The notes beneath the pieces were generated by a model that was not told the origin of the DNA, made no database searches, and saw only the letters and a list, made by a program, of their open reading frames with translations. A stretch of 64,000 nt of DNA, taken from the NCBI GenBank assembly GCA_032622095.1, contig CP136064.1, forward strand, positions 129,009,605 through 129,073,604, read 5' to 3'. Shown here in pieces: positions 1-15,400 of this stretch. A program made the translations under genes and the position numbers. Positions within the stretch are counted from its first letter, which is position 1. Every line of letters begins with the position of its first letter. The stretch is from Siphonodentalium dalli. Lineage: Eukaryota; Mollusca; Scaphopoda; Gadilida; Siphonodentaliidae.

Positions 1-320
1 TACGACGATTGAGACATTCAGCCCGTTCAGTAGATGTGCTGGACCTGATGAACAACAATATTCAACAACAATAACCTGTGGCTAGGTCAACCATCATAAC
101 ATTTGCTGATATTAGATTCAGGTATATTCAGGTATATTGGACAGTTAATGTAAATGCATGTGTACATACCAAAACATGCAAGAAGCTTATTATTAATATT
201 AAATCAGGCTGAATTAGGAGGATAAAATGACTTTTTACCAGCTGTTTAGACACGTGCTCAGATTTGTTCAGTCCATTTAAACTTTGAACAAGCGTGTAAT
301 AAATAGAAGTAAACATATAC

Positions 321-413
321 CTTGAACATTGCACTCAATACAGCCAAACCATCTTCGTGTTCAAGCGCCGCACTCACATTATCGTATTCTTCTTTGTAGT
401 GGACAATGTGAAT
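321..413 (-). CDS. alpha carbonic anhydrase exon (third zinc ligand)
   Basis: A 93-base, phase-0 exon of exactly 31 codons with acceptor cattgcag and donor CAAG|gtatat. It begins IHIVHYKEEY and ends DGLAVLSAMFK. The first His of IHIVHY is the third zinc ligand in this family, and DGLAVL is the next conserved strand. The remainder (VVDT/LTTPP-type segment) must lie beyond base 1, to the left. Confidence 0.92.
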
Positions 414-3400
414 CTGCAATGTTATAACAGATATGATCAGATGTACATGCATTTGGATTATGACGTGTATATATATTAAACATTAACACTTACCCTGTGA
501 CATGTCAGAAGCGTAACTCGTCTGATCAATTACATACTTTAACCGGTGCCAAAGTTTCGCTCCGTCGACAGTAGGCCTAAACGTGCATGTAAACTGGTTG
601 GGGGGGGGGGGTCTTGCATTTATTTGTTAAAATGCTTGATGTCAACATAAAGTCCGAGCCCCAGACAGTGTGTATATATATATATATACTGAGTATAATA
701 ATGTTGACTAAAAGTGTCCGCTGTCTGAGAAAATTGCTCCCTTAGCTTTGAACATTTCCCCTTTTAAACCAACAATAGTTTGCGTATGAAACAATTTATC
801 TTAAAATGGTCACCCTAAAAAGAGCAAGAAGACAGTCATTGATTTTGAGTCGCCCGTTTTACTGCAAAAAAAAAACTGCGACTCTGAAGACCACAACAGT
901 CAGTATTTGTCAAAATCACATAATCAGGGACTATAAACAGGTACGTTGATATAGGGTCTCCGTTGAGCGATGAGGAATGTCTACATTGAAATTTTAAACT
1001 GAACATTCTAGACCCCATATCCATAGCATAGTAGCCCGTCCTCCACCTTCCCAACGTGACCGAAATCCCAAGCTAGTAAAATTGCTTTTACACATCCATT
1101 TGAGTTGGAGTTTTACAACTGATGCACTGAAGATTTCCAACTGTTGGACACTAAACATATTTGAGTCCCAACTATCAATAGACCCTACACATCAAATGTC
1201 AAATTACCTTAAAGAGTCAAGTGGTTCCAGAGAAAATGTTTTAATGAGTTCTATATATCAGTGATTTCATTTGACAGATAAGTGGTAAGTCCCCTAGTCC
1301 TGTCATTCTTGATCGGTCGACCCCGTTTTAACCATTTTGTATCCCATTCACCCAATGATTCTCCATACTACATATAAGCTAATTAGGTCTCGTGGCTCTT
1401 GAGGAGAAGACATCTTAAGAATTACTATGGAGGGAAAGAGTTATGTCTCCGGACTCGATTCTATTTGACCTTGTGACCCTTTTGAACAAATCTGAATCCC
1501 AGTCACCAAAGTCACCCCCGATATTAAATATAAGCCAAATAGACTAGATGGCTCTTGCCAAGAAGATTTTTTAAGAATTACTATAGAGGGAAATAGTTAT
1601 GTCCCTGGTCTCGCTACTATTTGACCAGTTGACCCTATATGAACAAATCTGAATCGCAGGTACCAAAGGACCCTCCATATTAAATATAAGCTAAATAGAC
1701 CTGATGGTTCGTGATGAGAAGACGTTTTAAGAATTACTTTGGAGGGAAAGAGTTATGACCATTGCTCCGCCCCTATTTGACACAGTGACCACATTTAAAC
1801 AAATCTGAATCGCAGTAATCTAGGTAACATCACCAACTATGAGACCATTCGGTCTTTTGGTTTTAAAGAAGATGTTTAAAGAACTGATGCCAAGATGAGT
1901 TAAAGAGGGTTAGCAGTCTATATATACACATAACATTAAAATACACACATGTATATAATAATATATTAAAACTATCACCGTAGAAATCTATTATCTGACA
2001 ATACTAAATTTGAAACCAAGAGCACAAATATTTTCTCTTGTGGATGGGTGGGTGCCGGGTGGAGTGGGTGTTAAATATCATGTTTGGATATTTGAACAAA
2101 TCCATGATACAATATGTAAATCTGGCCCTGTGATAAGTAGTTAATATAACAATCAACACTTTGCATCTGGCACTTAAATTAATGACCAAAAACCTCTGGC
2201 CACCTATGGGAAATGTTTATTAAAATATCAGATCAGATCAGATATCACATGATGATTTTATGTGTATGCCTAGGTAATTGGCTGAAGCATATATATAATT
2301 ATAATGAATTATATTATTATTGTCAGAACAAGAGACTACCGTGTCTTCCGATTTTGGAGAAGAGGGCCTTTTAAGAATTACTATAGAGAGAAATAGTTTA
2401 ACTGTCACTGGCTCAGCCCATAATTGACCTGGTGATCCCTTTTGAACAAATCTTAACCCCTGTCACCCAGGGACAATCCCCACCAAATATGACCACATTC
2501 GGCCCTGCGGTTCTGGTGAAGACGATTGTTGACGGGCGGATAGACGAACGTACGATGAACGAGGACTGATGACTATAGCTCCACCGGAGACTCTTCGTCT
2601 CAGATGAGCTATTAAGCGATAAATCGATAGGTCCATCTTGAAGCTGGAAAATTGTGCGGATTGTGTGTGATATTTTAACTGCTCATAGAAACTGAATGTC
2701 ACTCTATCGATATATATTCGTGACATTTCAAACAATTTCAATTTAAAACTATAACCAATGTATGCTATAGTATTATAACAACAACTCTTTACTCTCACAA
2801 TTTGAGAGATATGTTCGATTTATGAAGAAAATTTTTTTTAAATAAAAACAACCATGTTTTCATGTAGGTCGATAGACACTTTGACAGGAAATAGTCTTAC
2901 AAACACACTGCATTATCAAGACTATAAACCCAACTAGGGTACGCACTCAGTCTACCATCTGAAATTATGACTTGTTGCGAGAAAAGAAATAAAACATTTT
3001 TCATTGCATATTTGAAGTTTTTTTGGTAGCCATTTGCAGAACTATTTTTTTATGGAAAAATCACCTTTAAAAAGTTTTCATAATGTCTGAAAAGATGAAT
3101 CAGTATTGAGTATTTATGTCTGCCAGATTATAGAAAACGTGGTTGAATAATATTTATGTAGTTTTATGTTGTTTTGGTACCAGATAAAAAATAGTCCTGC
3201 AAATGGCTGCCAATAAAATAAAATACGCCATGAAAAATGTTTTATTTATTTTCTCGCAGAGTCATGAGTTCAGATGGTAGACTGCGCGCATACCCTACCT
3301 AGGCTCATGGTAAATATTTAATTGAAGCCGAAATATTACGACAATAACACTGTAAACACTCAGCACAAATATTCTAGTCATATATTTTATTTGCATGTTT

Positions 3401-6400
3401 ATGTATATATTTTTTTGTTTTTTCTTTCTTTGCCATATTCTATATCCGTATAGCGATTGCGCAATAAAGTATCTATCTATCTATCTATCTATAGATAATG
3501 CAGTGTGGTTTTTTAAAATATGTTTTTTAATATTTCCTGTCAAACTGTCTATCGACCTACATGAAAAATTGGTCGTTTTTATTTTTTTAAATCACTTTTT
3601 GTCATAATTTGAGCATATTGCTCATATTGTGAATGTAATCACGTGTTGTAATATTTTTATAGCATACATTGGTTATAAAGAATAATGATTTTTCCTTCAA
3701 ATTGATTGTTTGAAATTGAGATTTTTTTTAAATTCACGAATGGAGATTTTTTGAAAATTCACGAATGGGTGCCTCCTTATAATGTGTCTCATATGTGCTA
3801 ATGAATGACGACGTATAAAAAGAAGTGGCGAGAAAAACAGCCAGATAGAGTAATATAAGGCTTTAACGTCTTAATTTCACTTGTACATTTGGTTCTATTG
3901 TACACGAAACCCAAGAAGGGGCATACATATATTAAACAATTAAATTTGTATCTGTTAACATTTATCCATTATCCAAGTGGAACATTGCAGTGTCATTTTT
4001 CATTTTGTCTCCTATTGTCAACAGATTCAATGACCCTTTTACCCTAGTTAATTCATTGCCTCACCTCTAGCGGGTACGCATGGCCGTCCAGAAGATGTTC
4101 TGACCCGTGCGAGTCATCAGAGCCCCAGTGAAAGTGGAACTGTAGCGCGCGGTATTTACCCTGCAGTCCTGCGCCTTCTATCGTCACTGCGTCACCATTT
4201 TGATCTAGATTGACTTGGGCTGAAGAAGAATTTTGTAACATGCAAAGTGAATTTCCAGACATTATATATGCGCCCACTTTGCGCACATTTTTATATTAGT
4301 CTCTTAGACATAGCCTGACAGAGCCATTATTCAGCGACAACCCCTTTGTTATTTAAAATAAAAGACAAAACTTTAAGTTAAATATTTTTTATTTTTTTTA
4401 AGAACTCCTTGCACAATTTAACAAAACATATATTTTTTTAAATTAAATTTAAAATCATTTTAACAAAATTTTTTGGGGGAAAACACTAACGTCGTTATGA
4501 CATCCGTCAGGGTACACCGAGTCATCACAACAGATTTGATTGAAATGGTCCAGGGGTATGAGAGAAAATCCGCAAGCAGACAGACAGATAGATGTACATA
4601 AATAATACAGATAGAGACAGATAAATATTTATATTAGCCAAAAGCGAAGTAATGTGTGCGCACAATCATTTGGGGGCCGGGGCTCACTTAGTCAAGTGCA
4701 TTTCGCACTAGTCTATCTGATTAGTACATATTGACAAGTTTGTTAGATATATGCGCAATAAGCCAACATAACATGGTTGGGTTAATAGTAATCAGTAATC
4801 ATAATCAAAGTAATCGATTACACAATTTGGAGTAATCGCGCCTGTAATCAGTAATCATGACATTAATTTGGTTTATTACAAGTAATCGTATAATCGATTA
4901 CTTTCAAATGTACCTGTAATCATGATTACATTTTGATTACTTCCTGATTACTTTTACTAAAACATCCATATGGATGGCTATTGGATACTAATAGTCTCAC
5001 ACTGTAGTACTGTGGAGTGTGCACAGATACAAACAACATATCAGAAAGTTAGTACAATTTTGTCCTGTGGTACATCTGGCAGTGGACACAGATAACAACA
5101 CACAATTGCTGACATGTTGAATACAGCATGTGTGGCAATAAACTTATGATACAGACAATGAAATGTTCTAATATGAGTAAAAGAGGCTAGCCAACTTCAA
5201 TTAGGATTAAATATTATTGGGACTGCTGCAGACAATGGCTGTAGAGTCACACTGGAATAGTAGGGCCAATTAACTGAACAAAGCAGGTGTGATATACATC
5301 GGTAGACCCAATTAGCTGGTTTGTCATTTACTGCACTCATCAGGATATCAATGGATGATCATCAAATAAACCTTAGGGTGCATTCATACACTGGCAGGTT
5401 TGCACGGTAAGGTTTGCAGGCATTTTGTCGTAGAACACGATATGGCGCCATAATATGAATGGAAAAAACATATAAAGTGCATCTGTGCAAAGTTCCACAA
5501 GTAACGATGCTACTGGAATTTGCCTGTAAAAATCATGCAATTATCTTGCAAAAATTAATCATACAGGTATTTGAAGGCAAAATTCCAGTAGCACTTGTTA
5601 CAAGTGGAACAAGATAAATGTTACTTCTCATGTCTTTCGCCTTAGTAAAGATGCATGTTGTGTGCAAGTTCCCGTTCATATTCTTGCACCATGTGGTTTT
5701 GTATGACGAAATGCCCGCAAAAACATACCGTGCAAACTTGCCAGCGTAATAACGTACCCTTCGTGTTATTTCCATTGTGTTGGGTATTGAATCTAACAGA
5801 ACATGGAAATAATTTATAATTGTTTCTAATGATAATTTCATAAATATTATGCGTCAGTTTCAATCCATGTAAGATAAATATATTTACATAAATAAATACA
5901 CATACAACACAATATATTCCGAATAAGTTGGTGCACAACTTGATGGTGAAACCTCACCAATACATGTAAATGTAAAAAGTTTATGAGTTTATTGCTTGCT
6001 TCTTTCAATTGTTTTCGTCGTTTCTTGTTTAAAATATCAAATTTGATTGAATAAAACACCACTACATAAAGTGGTGTGTTATTCAATCAAATTTGATATT
6101 TTAATTTGAGTTATTTCATTATTTATTCCTATGCGATCAAAATGTATGGAAACTAACAATTGTAATCAGATGTAATCAAAAAGTAATCGATTACATTTAC
6201 TAAAGTAATTGTAATCGTAATCGATTACATTGACAAAAAAATAATAAGTAATCGTAATCATGTAAATAAAAAGTAATTGTAATCGTAATCGATTACATTG
6301 GCATGTAATCGCCCCAACCCTGCAACATAAACAGGCGAGGCTTGTACCAATTCCGGGAGGTGCTAATTTTTGAATCATGCAATGGGTGATAATCGTGTAT

Positions 6401-9400
6401 CTGGGCAAGTTTGTCAGAGCACTAAGCTCTAGGGAAACATAGGCCATTAAACGTAGGCGGGTTTTTATCGCGACATGTGCGGATTTGCGCAACCTATCGG
6501 GTGACGGCCAGTTTGGTCAGCTCCATTGGTCATTAATCCACCGTATAAGCACGCAGAGGGATTGCAATCTGATTCGTGTATCTGGACAAGTTCACCAGAT
6601 TATTGCGCATTAGGTGAACATAAGCCGTCCATAGCATCCGAGGCCTGTACCAATCCCGACACGTCCTATATTGTGGATCACGCAAAGGATTGTAATCTTA
6701 TTCGTGTATATGTGTAAGTTAATCAGAGCATTAATCTCTATGAAAATATAGGTCATTAAGCGCAGGCTGGTCTAATCGCGACAGGTGCAAATTTGCACAA
6801 CATTTCGGGGCGGTGAGATGGCCCGATTGGTGAGGTACACTGCACATTAATTTTGTCCAACGTATGCACACAGATGGATTGCAATCTGATTCGTGTAGCT
6901 GGGCGAGTATGCTATCGCTATGTTCGATACATTTTGGACTCGAATTGCGTCATATAAGTGACAAGAACTGTGTATGAAATAGCATATGAAATGAGGTACA
7001 TTTCTGTAAAATAGATCAATCAACAGCGGCGAACAGCCCTATACCTACACAGAGTATACCCGGATAGCCTACGTTATAGCGGTCAATCAGATTGTATCAC
7101 CAACACTCACTATATATCGGGGCATTTTGGGCTGGATTTGCGTCATAGACAGAGTGTACTCGTGTGTATACACGCAACGAACCGACAGCCCGAGATATAC
7201 AATTGCACCCAAAGTACACCCGTATATAAGATATACTACATGTACTATAGAGCCACAGATATATTCAGAGTATACCTGGGTACCGGATGTATATACAAAT
7301 ATAGCGAACGATCAGATTTATCACCAAAAGTCAATATGCTGGGGCATTTGGACTGGATTGGCGTCATATGTGACAATAACTATTCGTGAAATGGTACATG
7401 TACAAACATTGTACATATACTGAAACAAGGTACTCGTGTGAATACGAAATCAACCGACAACCCGAGATCTACCCAGGGTACACCCGGATACCCGATGTTA
7501 TTCTATAGCGGTCGATAAGATTTATCACCATAAATCACTTTTTTGGGCCACTTGGACTGGAATGGCGTCATGTGTGACAATAAATGTTTGTGAAATAGTA
7601 ATAACACTGACAGGAGGTACATTCTGTAAATAAGGATTAACTGTCATGTGGACTGTTTTTATGGAGATGTAACCGTGAGGTACGTGGTCATAACTTGTGT
7701 AAAAACCCGAAGGGTTTTACATACAAGTTATGACCACTTACCTCACGGTTACATCTCCATAAAAACAGTCCACATGACAGTTAATCCTTATATTTATATA
7801 CATTTAGCGAAAAAGCCACTTTTGTAAATGTATTTCAATCGAAAAGTGTATAGTGACAAAACCAGCCCAAAATATCCCATAGCACCCTTGGCAAAAGTTA
7901 ACAGGAACAATTGAAATCCGATGATTTATTAAGTCAATCCTGCGCGAATCCAAATACGCCCAAAACATTACGCGTTCGTCTTTCTAAACCCAAATGACGT
8001 ATCGATGTTGTTATGATCTTGCAGTTATTAGCTGTTGCGCATTCACCGAGAAATAATTGCAACTAGCCACGTGGGCTCCGACCAATCGGAATGCTGGATT
8101 TAGTGATGATCACACTTAGTATGTAAATATACAAAATCAACAGACAGTCCGAGATCTACTCAGAGTACACCCGTACGTATATCCGATGTTATTCTATAGC
8201 GTTATTCGATCAGATTCTGGGGCGTTTTGGACTGTATTGACGTTATATGTGACAATAACTGTTCATGGACTACTACATATACTGAAAGAAGAAATCCATG
8301 TGCATAATAAATCAACCAACTGCCAGAGATCTACCCAGGATATACCAGGATGTAATACTATATAACGATGTAATACTATATAGCGGTCGTGTCAACAAAA
8401 TCGTTATATTGGGCCATTTGGACTGGATTGACGTAATAACCGACATGCAACTTTTATACTGGAGTATAAACTCTTATATATGTGCTCTTATGTACACGAA
8501 ATAAACAAACAGCCCGAGATCTATCCAAAGTGTAACCGGGTACCCGATGCTATACAATAGGGTTCGGTAAGATTTATCACTAAACATTACTATATCCGGC
8601 GATTTGGACTGGAATGGAGTATTATGTGCCAAGAACTGATTGAAAAATAGTATCGTACTGAGAGGAGGTAGTTTTTTTGTAAACGAAATCAACATACAGC
8701 CGAAGATCTACACATGGTACACATGGGTACCAGATGTTATATCTATACTATAGCGGTCGATCATATTTATAACCAAACATCACTGTATTTTGCCATTTGG
8801 ACTGGATTGTCATACATGTAAAAGGCGACATGCACTTTTTATACTGAACTGCACACCCGTACAGACGGTTGTCGTACGTACACGAAATCAACCGACAGCC
8901 CGAGATATACCCAGAGTATACCCGACGGTATAAATGTTCTATAGCGGTCCATCAAATTTATCACACAAAATCACAATATATTGGGCGATTTGGACTGACA
9001 TTATACAGTAATACAGCTATCGCATTGTTTCGAGGTTGACACATGGAATTGTCAACCCGAGGAGGTCAATATTCACCAAGGCCGTAGGCCTTGGTGAATA
9101 TTGACTTCCAAGGGCTGACAATTCCTCGTGTCAACCAAGAAACAATGCGATAACTGTTTTATTATATGAAACTCGCTTTGATTGGACAGGACGTTGTGAC
9201 GTTGAACGTCGCTGGGAAAATCCTATCTATTTTCAGGTCTGATAATAAGTTATGTTAACCCCTGAAGTATCTGACGTCACTCAGAACTGTTATTAACCTC
9301 TTGTTTGATTAATGAGGTGAACATCATTAGATATCTCGATTTTTTCGTTATATTTTAACATAGGAATTGGGAAAGAAACTTATGATCATATAATAAGACG

Positions 9401-12400
9401 TTTTATTATGTCAGGTCTTGCGATTAGCCAATCAGCGTCGATAAATAGTGACGGTATATGAACCCATATTAGGTCATTGACCACATATGGAATAGATATT
9501 AGGTGCATATATATATCCACCATCTTATTTTCAGAAACTTTATCGCCTCGGGAATATTTTTGGTGTATTTTGGCGCCAAGAAAGGGGAATTTCTGCGAAT
9601 TTAACGACTTAGTACCATGTGCCAAAACCTACATGCGATATATTTAAGGAATTCTAAAGACTCACAAATTAACTATCAAACTCAACAAGTTGTCCTACTT
9701 CTGGTGATTAGCCATTGACTCAATGCGTTGACGTTCAACGCCCATGGCGCGTCACTGTGACGTTACTATAGCAGGCCTACATTATACAATTATCGCATTG
9801 TTTCGAGGTTGACACGAGGAATTGTCAACCCGAGGAAGTTAATATTCACCAAGGCCGAAGGCCGAGGTGAATATTGACTTCCAAGGGCTGAAAATACCTC
9901 GTGTCAACCAAGAACCAATGCGATAACTGTTTTATTATATGAAACGCGCTTTGATTGGACAAGAAGTTGTGACGTTGGACGTCGCTGGGAAAACCTGATA
10001 TATTTTCAGGTCTGATAATAAGTTATGTTAACCCCTGAAGTATCTGACGTCACTGAGAACTGTTATTAACCTGTTGTTTCATTAATGAGGTGAACATCGT
10101 TAGATATCTCAAGTTTTTCGTTACGTTTTAACATAGGAAGTGGGGAAAGAAACTTATGATCATATAATAAAAGTTAATGGCCATATAGACGACACATTTA
10201 GCTTACCAAATTACAATAAATTACAGCGACGATTAATTAAATGGATATGCTGTATTTTGTCCACTGACATCATAAATACGTTACGGGATGCTTAGTGGTC
10301 GGATATGGTGTCATGTGGGGCTCAGCGAGATCAATATTACGGTCTCACATAATATTGATCTCACTTCGCCTCACATGACACCATAGTCAACCACTAAGCA
10401 TCCCGTAAATTATAATATATGCCAAGAACTGTTTGTGAAATAGTATATGTACTGACAAGAGCGACAGGGGTACACATTTATAACGAAACAACCATACTAT
10501 ATGTATCCAGAGAGACTGCTGGCAATCAACACACAACAGGAAACATCACAGTCCACACTCTTACCATTATATAGCTTGTATTTCGTCAGCAAATGTAATA
10601 CACCACAATTGTAAATACTTGTCATCTTATTAACAAATAATGTAAGTGTCCGTAACGTACCCCAATCCCTTTGTAATTGCATAATTCACAATAAAATATG
10701 TCTAAAATAAGTAACGAAACAACCGACATCCCGAGATCTACCCAGAGTAAACCCGGATACCCGATGTTATACTATAGTGGTCGAAAATATCTATCACCAA
10801 CAATCACTATATCGAGCCATTTGGACTGGATTGGCATAATGAACGAATATTTTGTGAAATAGTACATGTACTGAAAGTATGTACTCATGTGGATACGAAA
10901 TCGACCGACAGTCCGAAATATACGCTGAGTGTGTACCCTGAAACCCGAAATTACAAAATATAGTGATATGAACCAATTTTGACTGAATAGTAATGGTAAT
11001 TGAAGATTTTCTGCGTTTAAATGTCTAGTTCAGTGAGGTTAAATCAGTTGTCCGGAGACGAATTGACAGTTAAGTGTGTGCAGTCTAAACTACTTGCCAT
11101 GGATTTTAGTCGGCAAATACAAATGACGTTCTGGCGTCATGACACATAGCATTTACTGTCCCATGCAGTCCTGATTGCCTTTACATATTTCTACCGTCTA
11201 GCTATACTTTGTAGAGTCTTGTCAATTACAAACACAGACGGTTTCTTAACATAATAATCAAAGCTAAGAACCAAGTACTGGGGATATACCGCAGCAAATG
11301 TGGAACTTAGCGAACAGTCATTAAATGTGGAACTTAGCGAACAGTCATTAAATGTGGAACTTAGCGAACAGTCATTAAATGTGGAACTTAGCGAACAGTC
11401 ATTCTTGCGTGCAGTGCGTTATTTTTCACGTTGAGTTGCCATATGACAGCACAACACTTCGAATTGTGGTCGGGCCAAAGACGATACATAGCTCAATCGT
11501 GACCCATTTAGTCACTGCATATAACAGGGCCCCGGTACCTCCTCACAGTACAATATAGATTCAAACATTCAACAATCACCTATATATAACTTTGTTCCTC
11601 CATATATATAATGAAGAGCATAAACATTACAAATAAACTCAACCACCCGTCTTGAAGATATATATATAGGGCCGAACAGGTCGATGCATCGCGTGATACT
11701 GCCACCATGCAAGACTCCTATACACTACAACTCACGGGATATGGCAAACAGGGTGCCCAGGGAGGTGGCTATAGAGCGTTTCCGTTCGGGGGGTGTCCAC
11801 CTTGGGAAATTCCAACTGCACCCCCCCCCCTTGAATCAGAATCATACCGAACACAAGTTTTGCATAATTCTATTTACACCCCTCCCCCTTGAACCTCCGT
11901 GCTCTTAGGCCTATTATGGTTAATAAACCATGGTTCTATATTCCCGGTATGAGAACATTCAGATATTTTAACCTAAAACACTGCATAAATCCTAACATCT
12001 AGTGGTCTAACTCCATGCAAATGCACACGGCTACGGGAAAAGAGACCACGCCACACCGGGGTGATCATGGTTGTTCGGCCCGGTGTGAGAAAATTCTGAA
12101 ATTTGAACAAGAAAATCGCAAATCCTAGCATCTAGACTGACCTCAACTGAAGCTTTCCTATAGAGTTGGAAATTTCAAACATCATACTCCCCCTCAGGTT
12201 GGAAAATTCTCCAACTGATGACCATTTAAGTCCACAAGTTTGACCAAATGTAGTAAGATATTGTCAAATAAACTTAGTATCATTTTTGTATTGGCCACGG
12301 GGGAGAGACAATGACACACCGGGCCGACCATGGTTCGGCCCGGTGTGCGAAAATTTTGTAATCTGAACAAGAAAATCGCAAAATCCTAGCATCTAGACTA

Positions 12401-15400
12401 GCCTCAAGCATTCTTAGAGTTGGAAATTTCAAACCTGACACCCCACTTAGGTTGTAAAATTTACAACTGATGACAATTCCAATGACAATGTTGACCAATT
12501 ATCCGAAATTGTTACCAAAAATAGGAAAATATGCAAATATTGGTCCAAAAACAATTAATCCCCCCCCCAAGAAATTGTTTGAAAATCAAATTACAAGAAC
12601 ATTTTCAACCTATTGTTGGTGTGAAATTTCCAACTAATGTTTTGACAGATATGAAATTTCCAACTGTTGAAAAGTTTGACCAAAGTTGGGGGGTGAGACA
12701 CCCCCCCCCTAAAGACACCCCCAAACCCCCCTGTCGCCACGTCTCTGGGGGTGCCATGTACATTATGGGACCCTTACCCTCGCAGTTGGGCGGTAGGGAT
12801 CTTCTACCCCGGGCCCACACGATGTCTCAGTATTATTAGACGCTTTTCCGTAGCAACATTGAGATCTGGGTGTATCACCCCACCCTTCACCTTGGTTTCA
12901 AGATCAACAGTTATAAATGTCATACGAAGCAATCTCTTTTGGAAGTCTAAGACAGGTAAATACGCTGATTTACAACTGATATTGGGTAGGGTGTGTGTGT
13001 AATATGGGTTTAATATGTCCATTTTATGGAGCATGTCGACAAGTGAGACCATTGTACGCTTTTTAGCATTGTGTGTTACTTATAAACGCGCACTGAGTTT
13101 CAGCACTATATAGAGGGAATATAAGTGGCTAAATATGGTTGATATTTAACTGACCTGCATGGCCGTTGTTGGTTAATTGCAGGCTAAGTGCCTTGATGTC
13201 GTATCCAGTGAAGTTGAAATCGCCGAGACTCTCGTTTACCTGAACATCGGAAGTGTGTATGTCAATAGGAGATTGCCTCTCTCCCCCACAATAAGTGTAA
13301 TTATCCTTCCAGTGGTTCGGACCTGAAATCAAGGAGCGTCAACATCGGTGTCCAAATAATTTAAAGTCCAGATATATGTGTATCACATAAGTTCATCATC
13401 GAATCAACTATATATGCATATTCGGAGCTTCTAATTTTGAATATATATATATATATATATAAATGTGATCTGATTTATGAGAATCCAGAAAAGGCTCCAC
13501 AACAGATTAGTTTTCATGTGACTTACTACACAAACAAAATACCACCTCCGTCCTCCGAGGCCAGCGTGGCTCACATTGAGACAGTTGGTGAATTCCGCGG
13601 AATTTAATCCTCTTCGTGCATGGTGAAATACTTAGTAACAACTGTGCCAACTCTGGAGTGGGCACGTGTGGTAGTCAATATGCTCAACATGCCCTTTTTA
13701 TCGCAACCATTCGTCTTAAACGTTCTTACATAGGGCTATAATACGGAAGCCCACTATACTACCAGTTAAGTTAAGTTAGATTTCTATTAACAGTCGAATA
13801 TTCGAGTTAATAGAGAGATTCCGCTTCTAGCGTTTGCACGTAATGTAGGGATTGTGAGTGTGTATCCATGGTAACTGCGTACTACGTAGATTTTCGTGTG
13901 TGTCATGTAGGTGAGGCTAGACGTGGATAATGGTACATGTAAATGTGTAATACATGTAGACGATGAAACATATATGATTGTTAGATTATTGACACAAAAC
14001 CGATCGATCCACAACTGTTGATTATAGTTACATACGACTTTTAAACCAGCACATGATTTTCCACGCTATATGATTAGATATGAGTAATTTGAGTATTATC
14101 TAATTTTAGTTATGTTACATAGTAATTAACTTTTTGTCAATAAGACAAACAAACTCCCAAAATCTAAGCAAAATGCCCATGTCTCGAAACAGCAACACTG
14201 TTGAAAAATTTTAGCAATAAAATGTACACGTTAAATTTTTTGTAATAATTTGTTATAATGAATGTAACATAGTAAATTCCACTGAACAATGAGGCGTTGT
14301 ACATATATGTAGATTATCCAAAAAAAAAGTCCACTGAACAATGAGGCGTTGTACATATATGTAGTTTATAAAAAAAAAGTCGAATATTCGTGATAATAAG
14401 TCGAAAATTCGAGATAAAACAGCGACACCTGTGTCATCGTGCCCAATACGAAGATTTCTACTTGTCAGGAAGGATACATGTTCCAGGTAACTCCACAACG
14501 GTCAACGGAATCCTTTTCCGGATAAAATAACCCTATATGGCTGGGTTGCCCACCCTAGAAACGCCCATCACACCTTTTCGTTATCGGAATTCGATCACAT
14601 GCAATCCCCCCCCCCGCCCGAATTTTTAAAAAGGTTTAGACTTCGGGGAAACTAACTCCAAGGCTGGGTCGCCCACCCAAAATATCCCATTCCGGAAACT
14701 ATACCCTCTACTGCTCTCGGAATTCGAGCACATGACCCCTCCCCCAATCGAGGGTTTATACCTCTTGGGTTGACGGTGTTCATATGTGGTATTTTCGGTT
14801 GGTCACCGAACAACTGGCGTCAGCGACGCATACTTTATGACAACGTAGTTAAATTTTATTTGTCAAGGAAATCAAACTTTTTATCTCGAATTTTCGATTT
14901 ATTATCTCCAATTTTCGACTTTTAACCAAAATCTAACCGGCAGTACACTTACTACTACTACTACTACTACTACTATCTAACCGGCAGTACACTTACTACT
15001 ACTATCCAACCGGCAGTACACTTACTAATATTACTGTCTAACCGGCAGTACACTTACTACTAATACTATCTAACCGGCAGTACACTTACTACTAATACTA
15101 TCTAACCGGCAGCACACTTACTACTAATACTATCTAACCGGCACTACACTTACTACTAATACTATCTAACCGGCACTACACTTACTACTCTTATTATCTA
15201 ACCGGCACTACACTTACTACTATTACTATCTAACCGGCAGTACACTTACTACTATTATTATCTAACAGGCAGTACACTTACTATTATTGCTATCTAACCG
15301 GCAATACACTTACTACTAATACTATCTAACCGAAAGTACACTTACTATTATTAATATCTAACCGGCATTACACTTACTATTATTAATATCTAACCAGAAG

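Noticed and set aside
11684-12839. Pro/Gly-rich ORFs as genes
   Set aside because: They run through C and G homopolymers and repeated units; frames are not kept between the repeats.
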